Assembly (NCBI GenBank): GCA_002418705.1
Contig: DIEQ01000115.1
Coordinates: 38,130-59,755, forward strand
Source: Mageeibacillus sp. UBA5770
Lineage (GTDB): Bacteria; Bacillota_A; Clostridia; Saccharofermentanales; Saccharofermentanaceae
DNA length: 21,626 bases
Direction: 5' to 3'
Part shown: positions 1 to 7,119 of the stretch, one piece after another
How the letters are laid out: every line of letters begins with the position of its first letter
How positions within the stretch are numbered: the first letter of the stretch is position 1
Notes under the pieces: model-generated
Database searches by the model: none
What the model saw: the letters and a program-made list of their open reading frames with translations, nothing else
Told to the model about the DNA's origin: nothing
Program-made: the position numbers and the translations under genes

Positions 1-66
1 GATTGCCCTGGTATCCGCCGGGTCCCTGGGGACGATTGCCCTGATACCCGCCCTGTCCCTGAGGAC
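1..66 (-). repeat. 33-bp tandem repeat inside infB
   Basis: Positions 1-33 and 34-66 are two imperfect copies of a 33-bp unit. Read on the minus strand they encode the 11-residue unit NRPQGxGGYQG twice. The array touches the window edge, so more copies may follow outside. Confidence 0.8.
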
Positions 67-934
67 GATTGTTATCATAAGGTGCACTGGGTCCTGACGG
101 ACGGGATGCTGAATAGCCGCCCGGATTTCCGCTCTGGTTTCCGGTTTGATTCTGCGGTCCCTGAAAACCCTGAGGCCTTGATGAATCGTAAGGGCGGGAA
201 TATGTTGAACGTGAATCTCCCTGCCCGTCTCTTCTGTCGGAATTTCCGAATGAGCGATCAGATGAAGGTCCGCGGTTTGCAAAACCCTGTGAAGGCGATG
301 TTCCTGCCGGTGCTGTTCCGCCTGCTGCTGCAGCTGCGGAAGGGGCAGTTCCTGTCGGTGCTGCTGGTGCAGCTGCTGCGGCCGCCGGGGCAGGTGTGAC
401 TGCGGCTGACGGAGCAGATAAAGGTGCGGTTGCAGGAGCGGCTGTCGCCGCCGGGGCTTTAACAGCTTCTGATGAGGGCCTGATCGGCTCAGCAGGAGCT
501 TTCGCTGCAGCTGAAGGTGCTTTGCGATCGGCTGTCTCGACAGGCTTTTCGGCTGTCTGAATTACCTTTTGGGATTCTGCAGGTGCAGCATGACTTTCTG
601 TCCGTACCGGGGCAGGAGCTGACTGCGCAGGCTTAACGGTAGCCGTCTTTTCTGCAGAAGCCACAGGTGCCTGTGGTGCAGGGACAATTGCAGCAGGCAC
701 TGAGGCCGGTGCAGAAGGAGCAGCTGTAACTGGAGCAGGTGCCGCTGCTCCAGCCGTCTCCGTATGTTCCTCACTGACTTCTTTAGGGCGCTTATTGACG
801 CGTCCGACGCGGAGAGTCTTTGTGCCCGAGATACCACTTACTGTGATTCCCGCGCCCTGAGGCTCTAATGCTTCCTCGTGATTTTTTTCTGTGTTTTCCG
901 ATGCGTGAGCACCCTTAGCTTTATTTTCAGTCAT
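1..934 (-). CDS. infB: Translation initiation factor IF-2, N-terminal part (partial)
   Basis: IF-2 is the GTPase that brings initiator tRNA to the ribosome. Only the first 311 codons are here; the frame is open to the left edge, so the GTPase core lies outside. The ATG at 934 follows AGGAGG at good spacing. After a short charged start and an LRVGRVNKRPK stretch, the protein is Ala/Pro-rich for about 150 residues and then Gly/Gln/Arg/Tyr-rich, typical of the variable, disordered IF-2 N-terminal extension. The call rests mainly on position: last in rimP-nusA-ylxR-L7Ae, 44 bp after the L7Ae-like gene. The conserved IF2_N helical domain that often starts the protein is not recognisable in these residues and may follow later. 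Without the GTPase domain in view, the name is a strong inference rather than a direct reading. Confidence 0.85.
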   Translation of the reverse strand, partial: MTENKAKGAHASENTEKNHEEALEPQGAGITVSGISGTKTLRVGRVNKRPKEVSEEHTETAGAAAPAPVTAAPSAPASVPAAIVPAPQAPVASAEKTATVKPAQSAPAPVRTESHAAPAESQKVIQTAEKPVETADRKAPSAAAKAPAEPIRPSSEAVKAPAATAAPATAPLSAPSAAVTPAPAAAAAAPAAPTGTAPSAAAAAGGTAPAGTSPSQGFANRGPSSDRSFGNSDRRDGQGDSRSTYSRPYDSSRPQGFQGPQNQTGNQSGNPGGYSASRPSGPSAPYDNNRPQGQGGYQGNRPQGPGGYQGN

Positions 935-978
935 GAAATCCTCCTATGGTTATTCTTCTGCCAACTGCAACTTTACAA

Positions 979-1359
979 CTAATCTCCTTGAACTAAATCG
1001 TATCCATCCTTTAAAAGCTGGATAAGTCGGTCTGCAAATCCTTTATCAAGAACAGCCGCTACTGCGCGATCTTCTTTTCCAAGGAACTTTCCCAGCTGTT
1101 GCCGTGTTGAAAACCGGCAGAAGCTTACACCTGCTTGTCGGGAAACGAACGCAATTTTCTTGGCGGTTCCTTCCGACGCATCTTCAGCGACTAAGACAAG
1201 ATAAGCACAATCTCTGGCGACTGCTTCCGCAACCGCATCAGATCCGGATACTGTTTTGCCTGCTTTCGTTGCAAGTCCAAGAAAAGATAGAATTTTCTGA
1301 TCCGCTCTTGTCCTCTGATCTGAAAGCATTTCCGCTTCCGTTTTGCCTTTTTCTGTCAT
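979..1359 (-). CDS. rplGA: L7Ae/L30e-family ribosome-associated protein (YlxQ-like)
   Basis: A 126-residue protein of the L7Ae/L30e/Gadd45 RNA-binding fold, as found between ylxR and infB in Firmicutes; family members recognise kink-turn RNA. Visible signatures are ILSFLGLATKAGKTVSG near residues 23-39, the core AYLVLVAEDASEGT near 52-65 and CRFSTRQQLGKFLGK near 81-95. These match the conserved pattern in which a glycine-rich segment leads into a hydrophobic strand and an Asp/Ala/Ser turn. The ATG at 1359 overlaps the ylxR stop as ATGA, so translation is probably coupled. About 20 residues precede the usual YlxQ start, but the SD-like GGAGGAAG just upstream supports the ATG used here. The cellular role of this family is poorly defined. 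Confidence 0.88.
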   Translation of the reverse strand: MTEKGKTEAEMLSDQRTRADQKILSFLGLATKAGKTVSGSDAVAEAVARDCAYLVLVAEDASEGTAKKIAFVSRQAGVSFCRFSTRQQLGKFLGKEDRAVAAVLDKGFADRLIQLLKDGYDLVQGD

Positions 1360-1649
1360 TCTTCCTCCTGCTTCGTTTCCGTCAAATCCCTATACAGATC
1401 AGCTTCATGCAAAAGTGCTTCAATAACTTCAGAAGAAATCTCAGTCTTTAAGCCTCTGTCAAATCTATGTGCCTTGACTGCCTGTGCCAGGCAATCCCTG
1501 TTCTTACATACGTAAGCGCCTCTTCCGGGTTTTTTACCGGTTGGATCAATCATTACCTGTCCATCGGTTAACAGCACCACACGGAGTAAATCCGCTTTAT
1601 TCCTTCGGACTCTGCATGAAACACACATGCGTTGAGGAATCTTTTTCAA
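1356..1649 (-). CDS. ylxR: YlxR family RNA-binding protein (DUF448), probable TTG start
   Basis: A small basic protein of the YlxR/DUF448 family, thought to bind RNA and always found with nusA and infB. Family marks are KKIPQRMCVSCR at the N-terminus and GRGAYVCKNRDC around residues 45-56, including the paired cysteines. Start choice: a longer frame begins with ATG at 1667, overlapping the nusA stop as TAATG, but nothing like a ribosome site precedes it. That ATG lies directly against GGAGGTGAG (1665-1657), which sits 7 nt before TTG at 1649. Starting at TTG gives MKKIPQR, which is how family members normally begin. I therefore use 97 residues from TTG; the ATG form would add six residues. 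The stop overlaps the next gene by 4 bp. Confidence 0.88.
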   Translation of the reverse strand: MKKIPQRMCVSCRVRRNKADLLRVVLLTDGQVMIDPTGKKPGRGAYVCKNRDCLAQAVKAHRFDRGLKTEISSEVIEALLHEADLYRDLTETKQEEE

Positions 1650-1666
1650 AGAAGGACTCACCTCCA

Positions 1667-2944
1667 TTATGCATCAGGCTGCTGTTCCAAATCATCGGTA
1701 CCCTGGTCCTGGTCAAGTATCTGTGATCTGGCTTGATCCTGATCAAGTATCTGAGATCCGGCCGGATCCAGGTCAGTCTCCTGTGATTCGTCCCGGTCCT
1801 GATCATGTTCCTGTACTTCGTCCTGATCCCCTGTTTCTTCAGCAACCGTGAAGCGGGACATAAACTCATCCTGAATCAGCTCACGGAACTGTGATTCGCT
1901 CTTTATATCAATCTTCCAGCCTGTAAGGCGGGCGGCAAGGCGGACATTCTGTCCTGCGCGTCCGATAGCAAGCGAGTACTGATGATCAGGCACAACTACT
2001 CTTGCATTCATTTCGCGGGATCCGTCAGGCTTTGTGAAAATATCCGTGTCTACGCGGACTACTTTTGCCGGTGACAGGGCATTGCTGATAAAGATGGCAG
2101 GATCCTGATCCCACTCGATAACATCAACCTTTTCCTGTCCAAGTTCATCCATAACGGACTGTACACGAGCACCGCGCTGGCCGACACATGCACCAAGGGG
2201 ATCAACATTCTCATCGCGTGAAGCAACTGCAATCTTTGTACGTGATCCGGCTTCTCTGGCAACCGATACAATTTCGACAATACCGGATGCAATTTCAGGA
2301 ACTTCCTGCTCAAAAAGCTTTTTCACCAGGTTCGGGTGGCTTCTGGAGACGTAAATGACCGGGCGGCCATTATGCTCTTCAACCTTCAGTATCAGGAAAC
2401 GCATATGCTGATTGAAGTTATACTTCTCGTCTTTGACCTGTTCCTGCTTTGTAAGGGTGGCTTCAGCTCTTCCAATATCTACAAAAACGAATTTGCTGTC
2501 TTTTCTTTGAATGACACCGGATGCAAGCTCTCCGATTCTGCCGGAGAATTCGTCCTGGATTCTGCTGTGTTCGGCCGATCTGAGCTTCTGGTTGATCGCG
2601 CTCTTTGCAGCGTTGGCGGCAAGTCTGCCAAGTGATTCAACAGGGATTGTCAGATCGATGCTGTCACCGACCTCAAGCTCCGGATCAATTGCCTTTGCTT
2701 CTTCAAGGGATATCTGCATTTTAGGATTATCTACGACCTCGGATACCGTGCGGACCTCGTATACGTACATTTCACCTGTTTCACGGTCGATCTCGGCAAA
2801 TACATTATCATTTGACTTGGCGTCAGAAAATTCACGTTTAAAAGCAGCAACGATCGCTTCCTGTATCGCCTCAAAAAGTACCTCTTCGTCAATGCCTCTC
2901 TCTTTGGCAAGCAGCTTGATCGCCTCGATCAATTTCTCGTTCAT
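1667..2944 (-). CDS. nusA: Transcription termination/antitermination factor NusA
   Basis: NusA binds RNA polymerase and nascent RNA and modulates pausing, termination and antitermination. Order of domains: NusA N-terminal domain (about 1-125, beginning MNEKLIEAIKLLAKERGIDEE), S1 domain (about 130-200, with VFVDIGRAEATL and VIYVSRSHPNLVKKLF), then two KH domains carrying GACVGQRGARV and SLAIGRAGQNVRLAARLTGW. The start at 2944 follows AAGGAG at the right distance; an in-frame ATG at 2962 lies upstream of that site and is unlikely. At about 425 residues it is longer than the compact Firmicute form because of an acidic, Gln/Asp-rich tail of about 60 residues with 10-residue repeats. It is second in the operon, 99 bp after rimP. 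Confidence 0.96.
   Translation of the reverse strand: MNEKLIEAIKLLAKERGIDEEVLFEAIQEAIVAAFKREFSDAKSNDNVFAEIDRETGEMYVYEVRTVSEVVDNPKMQISLEEAKAIDPELEVGDSIDLTIPVESLGRLAANAAKSAINQKLRSAEHSRIQDEFSGRIGELASGVIQRKDSKFVFVDIGRAEATLTKQEQVKDEKYNFNQHMRFLILKVEEHNGRPVIYVSRSHPNLVKKLFEQEVPEIASGIVEIVSVAREAGSRTKIAVASRDENVDPLGACVGQRGARVQSVMDELGQEKVDVIEWDQDPAIFISNALSPAKVVRVDTDIFTKPDGSREMNARVVVPDHQYSLAIGRAGQNVRLAARLTGWKIDIKSESQFRELIQDEFMSRFTVAEETGDQDEVQEHDQDRDESQETDLDPAGSQILDQDQARSQILDQDQGTDDLEQQPDA
1701..1790 (-). repeat. 30-bp imperfect tandem repeat in the nusA 3' end
   Basis: Three 30-bp units in phase (compare 1711-1720, 1741-1750 and 1771-1780) encode degenerate copies of the 10-residue unit SQILDQDQxx in the acidic NusA tail. 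The two copies nearest the stop are the most alike. Confidence 0.75.
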
Positions 2945-3043
2945 CCTATGGTCTCCTTCCATACTGCAGCTTATCTTATAAATACTCTACAATTACCTTT
3001 TCATATTATTAATCTGTTTTGTCAGCAAATCCTGTCCGTACCA

Positions 3044-3505
3044 TTAAAACTTAATTGTCCTTTTCGCCGAAGCGATCTGTGCATAGGGTACTTCCAGCGA
3101 CTCGGTTCCTGACACAAAAATAACCGTTTCCCGGGAAGCCTTTGAAATGATGCCTGTCAGATTTTTTTTACCATCAACAGCCGCATAGAACGATAATTCA
3201 ACTTCTTCACCTTCATGGCGGACAAAATCTGCCGGTGATTCAAGAGGTCGGGTAAGTCCTGGCGAAGATACTTCAAAATAATCCGGAGATTCGTGGAGTT
3301 CCCTGTCGAAAACAGGGTCGACAGCTCTGCTGACAAGCTCGCAGTCTTCGATTGAAATTCCGCCCTTCTTGTCTATAAACAAACGCAGAAAATAGTATGA
3401 GCCTTCTTTTTTGTACTCGGCATCCACTAATTCCAATCCCATCTCCTCAACTACGGGCAGTGCAAGTTCAAAAGCATGCTGCGCGACGCGTGAGCGAACT
3501 GACAT
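3044..3505 (-). CDS. rimP: Ribosome maturation factor RimP
   Basis: RimP assists assembly of the 30S ribosomal subunit. This 153-residue copy has the typical two-domain layout: an N-terminal alpha/beta domain (about 1-85) with LELVDAEYKKEGSYYFLRLFIDKKGGISIEDCELVSR, the hallmark YFEVSSPGLTRPL at the domain junction, and a C-terminal SH3-like barrel ending in PYAQIASAKRTIKF. The ATG at 3505 follows GGAGGGG closely and begins the conserved MSVRSRVAQ. The open frame continues upstream to an ATG at 3562, but that stretch is the leader hairpin and is best read as non-coding. It is the first gene of the operon, preceded by a good promoter and a terminator-like hairpin. Confidence 0.95.
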   Translation of the reverse strand: MSVRSRVAQHAFELALPVVEEMGLELVDAEYKKEGSYYFLRLFIDKKGGISIEDCELVSRAVDPVFDRELHESPDYFEVSSPGLTRPLESPADFVRHEGEEVELSFYAAVDGKKNLTGIISKASRETVIFVSGTESLEVPYAQIASAKRTIKF

Positions 3506-3526
3506 AAACCCCTCCGATTTCATTAC

Positions 3527-3555
3527 AAAAGAAAGAGCGGGCGTAACCCACTCTT
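3527..3555 (-). terminator. Leader attenuator-like hairpin upstream of rimP
   Basis: On the minus strand AAGAGTGGG (3555-3547) pairs with CCCGCTCTT (3541-3533) across a 5-nt loop, giving 9 bp with one G-U, followed by TCTTTT. It lies between the promoter and the rimP ATG, about 20 nt after the predicted transcript start, so it acts in the leader rather than ending an upstream gene. Leader termination controlled by NusA is known for nusA operons; that use here is inference. Confidence 0.7.
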
Positions 3556-3581
3556 CATTCAAAACACCACATTACCTGTAA

Positions 3582-3610
3582 ATTCTACCACTAATATGTA
3601 GAGAGTGCAA
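3582..3610 (-). promoter_or_regulatory. Sigma-A promoter of the rimP-nusA-infB operon
   Basis: Minus strand TTGCAC (3610-3605), a 17-bp spacer and TAGAAT (3587-3582). Predicted transcription start is near 3575, about 70 nt before the rimP ATG. The -10 matches five of six consensus positions and spacing is ideal. Confidence 0.75.
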
Positions 3611-3785
3611 CAAGTTACGGCCAATCCAAATACACTCATATACTGCAGGCTGCATTTGAGCATTTTTACCAAACAATCATTCAAAAAAACCTTGTTTTGC
3701 TATTCATTTTAGCACAGTAATCGGGTAAAATGAAACCAATCCATAATTAACACTATGGATAATCAACAAAAGGGAGATGATGCCA

Positions 3786-4196
3786 ATGATAAAAGTAATC
3801 GCAGGTGCCAAGGGTACCGGTAAGACAGCACAACTTGTTGATGACATCAACGAGCAGGCAGTCCAGGAGAACAATAACATTGTGTGTATTGAGAGAGGAA
3901 ATCGCCTTGATCGTTTGTTGAAGTATAAGATCCGCAAGATTGACATCGACGAATACCCAAGCGAAGGTTATGATCAGCTGTTAAGCTTTATTGCCGGAAT
4001 CACCGCAAAGGATTATGATCTGACACACATTTACATCGACAGTGTTTTCAAGGTTGCCAAGGATGATAACCTTCAGGATCTGGCATTATTCCTTAAGAAG
4101 CTTGATGCTTTTCTTGCAGACAGTGCTTTAGTTGTTACAGTTGTATGCAGCAGCGATTCTGCCAGTCTTCCTGCGGAGATTCAGAAGTACTGCTGA
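3786..4196 (+). CDS. Small P-loop NTP-binding protein of unknown function
   Basis: A 136-residue single-domain protein beginning MIKVIAGAKGTGKTAQLVDD; GAKGTGKT at residues 7-14 is a clear Walker A motif. A hydrophobic strand ending in Asp, THIYIDSVF near residue 80, is a possible Walker B, and a later strand LVVTVVCSSDS could hold the sensor position. There is no second domain, signal peptide or membrane segment. Similar short P-loop proteins are common as conserved hypotheticals in Clostridia and are sometimes misnamed after PilT. Three in-frame ATGs lie close together (3777, 3780, 3786); the last has the best distance from AGGGAG. It stands alone between the divergent rimP promoter and its own terminator. 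The substrate and partner cannot be read from the sequence. Confidence 0.82.
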   Translation: MIKVIAGAKGTGKTAQLVDDINEQAVQENNNIVCIERGNRLDRLLKYKIRKIDIDEYPSEGYDQLLSFIAGITAKDYDLTHIYIDSVFKVAKDDNLQDLALFLKKLDAFLADSALVVTVVCSSDSASLPAEIQKYC

Positions 4197-4221
4197 TTTT
4201 TTATCATGAATTTGAGAATAC

Positions 4222-4258
4222 GGGGCGGCATCCATAAGGGTTCCGCCCCTTTCTTTTT
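4222..4258 (+). terminator. Intrinsic terminator after the P-loop gene
   Basis: GGGGCGG (4222-4228) pairs with CCGCCCC (4243-4249); inside it ATCC pairs with GGGT across an ATAA loop. TTTCTTTTT follows directly. It lies 25 bp after the stop. Confidence 0.9.
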
Positions 4259-4348
4259 CAGACGGCATATGATATAAATATTTCATATAAATAATACTAT
4301 AGATACATATTTATCGACTTCAATCAATAATAATCAGGAGGAATAATT

Positions 4349-4807
4349 ATGTGGAAAGGATTTAAGACCTTCATTCTTCGCGGAAATGTTATGGATCTGG
4401 CTGTTGGAGTCGTTATTGCTACAGCCTTCACAGCTATTGTAAATTCCCTGGTAAAAGACATTATTATGCCAGTTGTCGGAATGCTTACGGCAGGAGTTGA
4501 TTTTGCTTCCATCAAAGTTGTCCTTAAGCCTGCCATTCTTGATGCTGCCGGAGAAATAGCTACACCTGAAGTTGCCATCGGATTCGGACTGTTTTTCAAT
4601 GCCATCATTCAGTTTATCATTGTTGCAGCTGTTATCTTTCTTGTGGTCAAGATGATCAACAAGTCCCGGGCTGCCAGTGATGCCAGACTCAAGAAACAAG
4701 CGGAAGAACAAGCTCCGGCCGTACCCGAAATTCCTGCAGACGTTGCTCTTCTGACTGAAATTCGCGATCTGCTCAAAAAATCAGAAGTAAACACAGCAGA
4801 CAGATAA
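4349..4807 (+). CDS. mscL: Large-conductance mechanosensitive channel MscL
   Basis: MscL is a homopentameric membrane channel that opens under tension to release solutes during osmotic downshock. The N-terminus is diagnostic: MWKGFKTFILRGNVMDLAVG, followed by AFTAIVNSLVKDIIMP. Membrane helices are at about 15-45 and 76-102, with a periplasmic-type loop between them, and a charged C-terminal helix LLTEIRDLLKK that would form the cytoplasmic bundle. Its 152 residues are slightly above the usual 130-150 because of an Ala/Glu/Pro linker before the last helix. AGGAGG precedes the ATG at 4349. It appears monocistronic in an AT-rich setting; no obvious terminator separates it from ilvN 122 bp downstream, so some read-through is possible. 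Confidence 0.97.
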   Translation: MWKGFKTFILRGNVMDLAVGVVIATAFTAIVNSLVKDIIMPVVGMLTAGVDFASIKVVLKPAILDAAGEIATPEVAIGFGLFFNAIIQFIIVAAVIFLVVKMINKSRAASDARLKKQAEEQAPAVPEIPADVALLTEIRDLLKKSEVNTADR

Positions 4808-4929
4808 AGCTTTGACTTTCATGTCTTTTTCTTGTCGATTTTGGACCATTATCGGGACCACGGCATTCGTGTGTTGTGCTAATCTTCAAATCATGGTACG
4901 TTAGGAGAAAATGCAAGGGGGACGTGGCT

Positions 4930-5427
4930 ATGCATCAGATTTTATCAGTACTCGTTGAGAATCATGCAGGTGTCCTGGCGCGCGTTGCCAACCTTTTTGC
5001 GCGTCGGGGATTCAATATTGAGAGCCTCGCGGTCGGAACCACCCAGAATCCGGAAATTTCCCGAATTACAGTCAGCGTATGTGCAGATGCCGAACAGACG
5101 GTGCAGATTGTCAAACAGCTGCACAAGCTCCCCATCGTGCTCAAAGTTAAGTGTCTTGAATCTGATGCACATTTTACCCGCGAACTTGTGTTCATCAAGG
5201 TGACGTGTGATTCGGTGACCCGTACATCGGTCATGCAGATCGTCGACATTTTCCGCGGACACATTGTAGATGTCTCTTCAAGCACAGCTACGATCGAGAT
5301 TTCCGGCAACGAGGACAAGATCACAGCTCTTGCCGAGCTTCTTGCCCCTTATGGAATTCTTGAAATGGTACGCACCGGCTTAATCGCAATTGAACGCGGC
5401 GACCGCGTCCTGTCTTTGGATTCGTAA
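4930..5427 (+). CDS. ilvN: Acetolactate synthase small (regulatory) subunit
   Basis: The regulatory subunit of acetohydroxyacid synthase, which commits pyruvate to valine, leucine and isoleucine and gives the enzyme its valine feedback. The 165 residues comprise an N-terminal ACT domain (about 3-75, LSVLVENHAGVLARVANLFARRG) and a C-terminal ACT-like domain (about 80-160, with RELVFIKV and EMVRTGLIAIERG). Asn11, Gly14 and Asn29, positions tied to valine sensitivity in E. coli IlvH, are present, so feedback is predicted to be intact. The start at 4930 follows AAGGGGG; an in-frame ATG at 4876 would add 18 atypical residues. No catalytic subunit (ilvB) is beside it. The 122 bp upstream hold only weak promoter-like sequence and no T-box-sized leader. 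ilvC follows after 84 bp. Confidence 0.95.
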   Translation: MHQILSVLVENHAGVLARVANLFARRGFNIESLAVGTTQNPEISRITVSVCADAEQTVQIVKQLHKLPIVLKVKCLESDAHFTRELVFIKVTCDSVTRTSVMQIVDIFRGHIVDVSSSTATIEISGNEDKITALAELLAPYGILEMVRTGLIAIERGDRVLSLDS

Positions 5428-5511
5428 AGGAACCCGGCAGAATTATCTTCAGCAAATCATTTAGATTTGGAATAAATCATTTTCGCTCAACGTCAAAGGA
5501 GGCCTCCCATC

Positions 5512-6510
5512 ATGAAAAAAGTTTACAAAGATGCTGAATGCCAGACTCATGCACTCGACAATAAGACTGTTGCCATTGTTGGATACGGAAGCCAGGGACA
5601 TGCACATGCACTCAATCTCAAAGAGAGCGGCATTAATGTCATTGTTGCCCTGTACGAAGGATCAAAGTCCTGGAGCACAGCCGAAAAAGCCGGACTTAAA
5701 GTTATGACAACTGCTGAAGCGACCAAAGCCGCTGACGTTGTTATGATTCTTATCAACGATGAAAAGCAGGCTGACATGTACGAGAAGGACATTCTGCCTA
5801 ATCTCAGCGAAGGCAAGGCACTTGCATTTGCACATGGATTCAATATCCACTTTCAGAGAATCGTACCGCCGGCCAATATTGATGTCTTTATGATCGCACC
5901 GAAGGGACCCGGACATACCGTTCGTTCCGAATATCAGATCGGACGCGGTGTTCCCTGCCTTTATGCCGTATACCAGGATTATACCGGAAATTGCCGCGAT
6001 ATAGCTTTTGCATATGGACATGGCATCGGGGGCGGACGTGCAGGACTTCTTGAGACTTCATTCCGTGAGGAAACCGAGACTGACCTCTTCGGAGAGCAGG
6101 CTGTTCTGTGCGGAGGCGTTTCCGAGCTTATGAAGGTTGGATTCGAAGTTCTTTGCGAAGCCGGCTATGATCCGGAAAATGCTTACTATGAGTGCATGCA
6201 CGAGATGAAGCTTATTGTTGATCTTGTTTACCAGGGCGGTCTGACCCGCATGCGTTATTCCATCTCCGACACAGCCGAGTATGGTGATTACTGCATCGGA
6301 AAGCGCATCATTACCGACGAAACGAAGAAAGAAATGAAAAAAGTGCTTGCTGAGATCCAGGACGGAACTTTTGCCCGTAACTGGATTCTCGAAAACCAGT
6401 GCGGACGTCTTAACTTCAATGCCCGCCGTCGTCTAGAGTCTGAGCATCCTATCGAAAAGGTTGGAAAAGAGCTTCGTGCTCTCATGAGCTGGAACGAGCC
6501 GAAGAACTGA
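5512..6510 (+). CDS. ilvC: Ketol-acid reductoisomerase, class I
   Basis: KARI converts acetolactate or acetohydroxybutyrate to the dihydroxy acids of branched-chain amino acid synthesis, using Mg2+ and a nicotinamide cofactor. Its 332 residues fit the short class I form. Visible: Rossmann motif [17 protein letters not shown] (24-40), catalytic His108 in [22 protein letters not shown] (129-141), metal ligands Asp191 and Glu195 in [10 protein letters not shown], and Glu227/Glu231 in [10 protein letters not shown]. The cofactor-specificity loop reads [10 protein letters not shown] (45-54), with Glu49 in a region that often carries basic residues in NADPH enzymes. AAAGGAGG precedes the ATG. Forms an operon with ilvN and ends in a strong terminator; ilvB, ilvD and leu genes are not in the window. 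Confidence 0.97.
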   Translation: MKKVYKDAECQTHALDNKTVAIVGYGSQGHAHALNLKESGINVIVALYEGSKSWSTAEKAGLKVMTTAEATKAADVVMILINDEKQADMYEKDILPNLSEGKALAFAHGFNIHFQRIVPPANIDVFMIAPKGPGHTVRSEYQIGRGVPCLYAVYQDYTGNCRDIAFAYGHGIGGGRAGLLETSFREETETDLFGEQAVLCGGVSELMKVGFEVLCEAGYDPENAYYECMHEMKLIVDLVYQGGLTRMRYSISDTAEYGDYCIGKRIITDETKKEMKKVLAEIQDGTFARNWILENQCGRLNFNARRRLESEHPIEKVGKELRALMSWNEPKN

Positions 6511-6534
6511 TTAATCCGAATAGATATTTCACAA

Positions 6535-6583
6535 GGGTCCGGTGTAAAAGTGATTGAAATCACTGGAGCACCGGCCTCTTTCT
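6535..6583 (+). terminator. Intrinsic terminator of ilvNC
   Basis: CCGGTG (6539-6544) pairs with CACCGG (6569-6574), extended by flanking GG/CC with a bulged T. An inner AGTGAT/ATCACT stem closes a TGAA loop, and TCTTTCT follows. It lies 25 bp after the ilvC stop. Confidence 0.85.
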
Positions 6584-6587
6584 AATT

Positions 6588-6639
6588 AAAAAAGGGGCCG
6601 CAGTATCATGAACTTTAAAAGTTCATTTACAGCAACCCC
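6588..6639 (-). terminator. Intrinsic terminator of the perR-rbr-dfx unit
   Basis: Read on the minus strand, GGGGTTGC (6639-6632) pairs with GCGGCCCC (6601-6594), followed by GTA/TAC, and an inner ATGAACTT/AAGTTCAT stem closes a TTA loop; TTTTTT (6593-6588) follows. It lies 38 bp after the dfx stop and almost touches the convergent ilvC terminator. Confidence 0.88.
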
Positions 6640-6677
6640 TTGTCGTCTGTTAATATACACAATTATTAAAAATACAT

Positions 6678-7061
6678 TTATGCTTTCCAAAGTCCGTGAA
6701 GATTACAATACTCATACACTTCAAAATCAGCTGTGCCCTCGGGAAGAGTAAATGAAGCTTTGGGTGCATCAGCAGAAGTCAGATATTGGGTATAAACCTG
6801 AGTATCCGTGACAACGGCAATCCACTGAATATAATGTTCGGCTGTCATCGGGTGCGGAACACTGCCTACTGCGACATCGATTACAGAGCCACTGGCAGTA
6901 ACGACCGGAATGTGTTTTTCTTTGGCGGCAGTATCCTGCTCACCTGCAACAAGAAGAATCATCGGATCACCGCAGCAGACAAGAGTTCCGCCGCCATAAT
7001 TCATAACAGTTACAATATTTCCGCAATGAGGACATTTGTAAACCTTAAAATCGCGTGCCAT
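6678..7061 (-). CDS. dfx: Desulfoferrodoxin (superoxide reductase)
   Basis: A cytoplasmic non-haem iron enzyme that reduces superoxide to hydrogen peroxide without making oxygen, typical of anaerobes. The 127 residues form the two-centre type: an N-terminal desulforedoxin domain with Cys10, Cys13, Cys29 and Cys30 for the FeS4 site, then the superoxide reductase domain with the Fe(His4Cys) ligands His50, His70, His76, Cys119 and His122 all in place, plus the conserved Glu48-Lys49 pair before His50. The ATG at 7061 follows AAAAGGAG. It lies 58 bp after rubrerythrin in the same direction; peroxide made here would be removed by rubrerythrin. An extended -10-like TGATATTAT (7094-7086) in that gap could give it extra transcription. 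Confidence 0.97.
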   Translation of the reverse strand: MARDFKVYKCPHCGNIVTVMNYGGGTLVCCGDPMILLVAGEQDTAAKEKHIPVVTASGSVIDVAVGSVPHPMTAEHYIQWIAVVTDTQVYTQYLTSADAPKASFTLPEGTADFEVYEYCNLHGLWKA

Positions 7062-7119
7062 GTTAATCTCCTTTTCAATAAATGAATAATATCATAGGAC
7101 CGCCCGTGTCCCCAAGAGC

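Noticed and set aside
82..399. Plus-strand open frame of 105 codons at the left edge
   Set aside because: It is the complement of the low-complexity infB N-terminus, which is open throughout on the minus strand in the expected operon position; no ribosome site or family resemblance.
3704..3785. Promoter for the small P-loop gene
   Set aside because: TAAAAT near 3725 has no acceptable -35 at 16-18 bp; other candidates score no better, so none is listed.
4808..4929. T-box or leader-peptide attenuator ahead of ilvN
   Set aside because: The gap is only 122 bp, lacks a strong terminator hairpin and a run of Val/Leu/Ile codons; the mini-frame ATG GTA CGT TAG at 4893 is too short to support.
5435..5485. 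Direct repeat AAATCATTT twice between ilvN and ilvC
   Set aside because: Short AT-rich repeat in an AT-rich gap, no symmetry or promoter association; likely chance.
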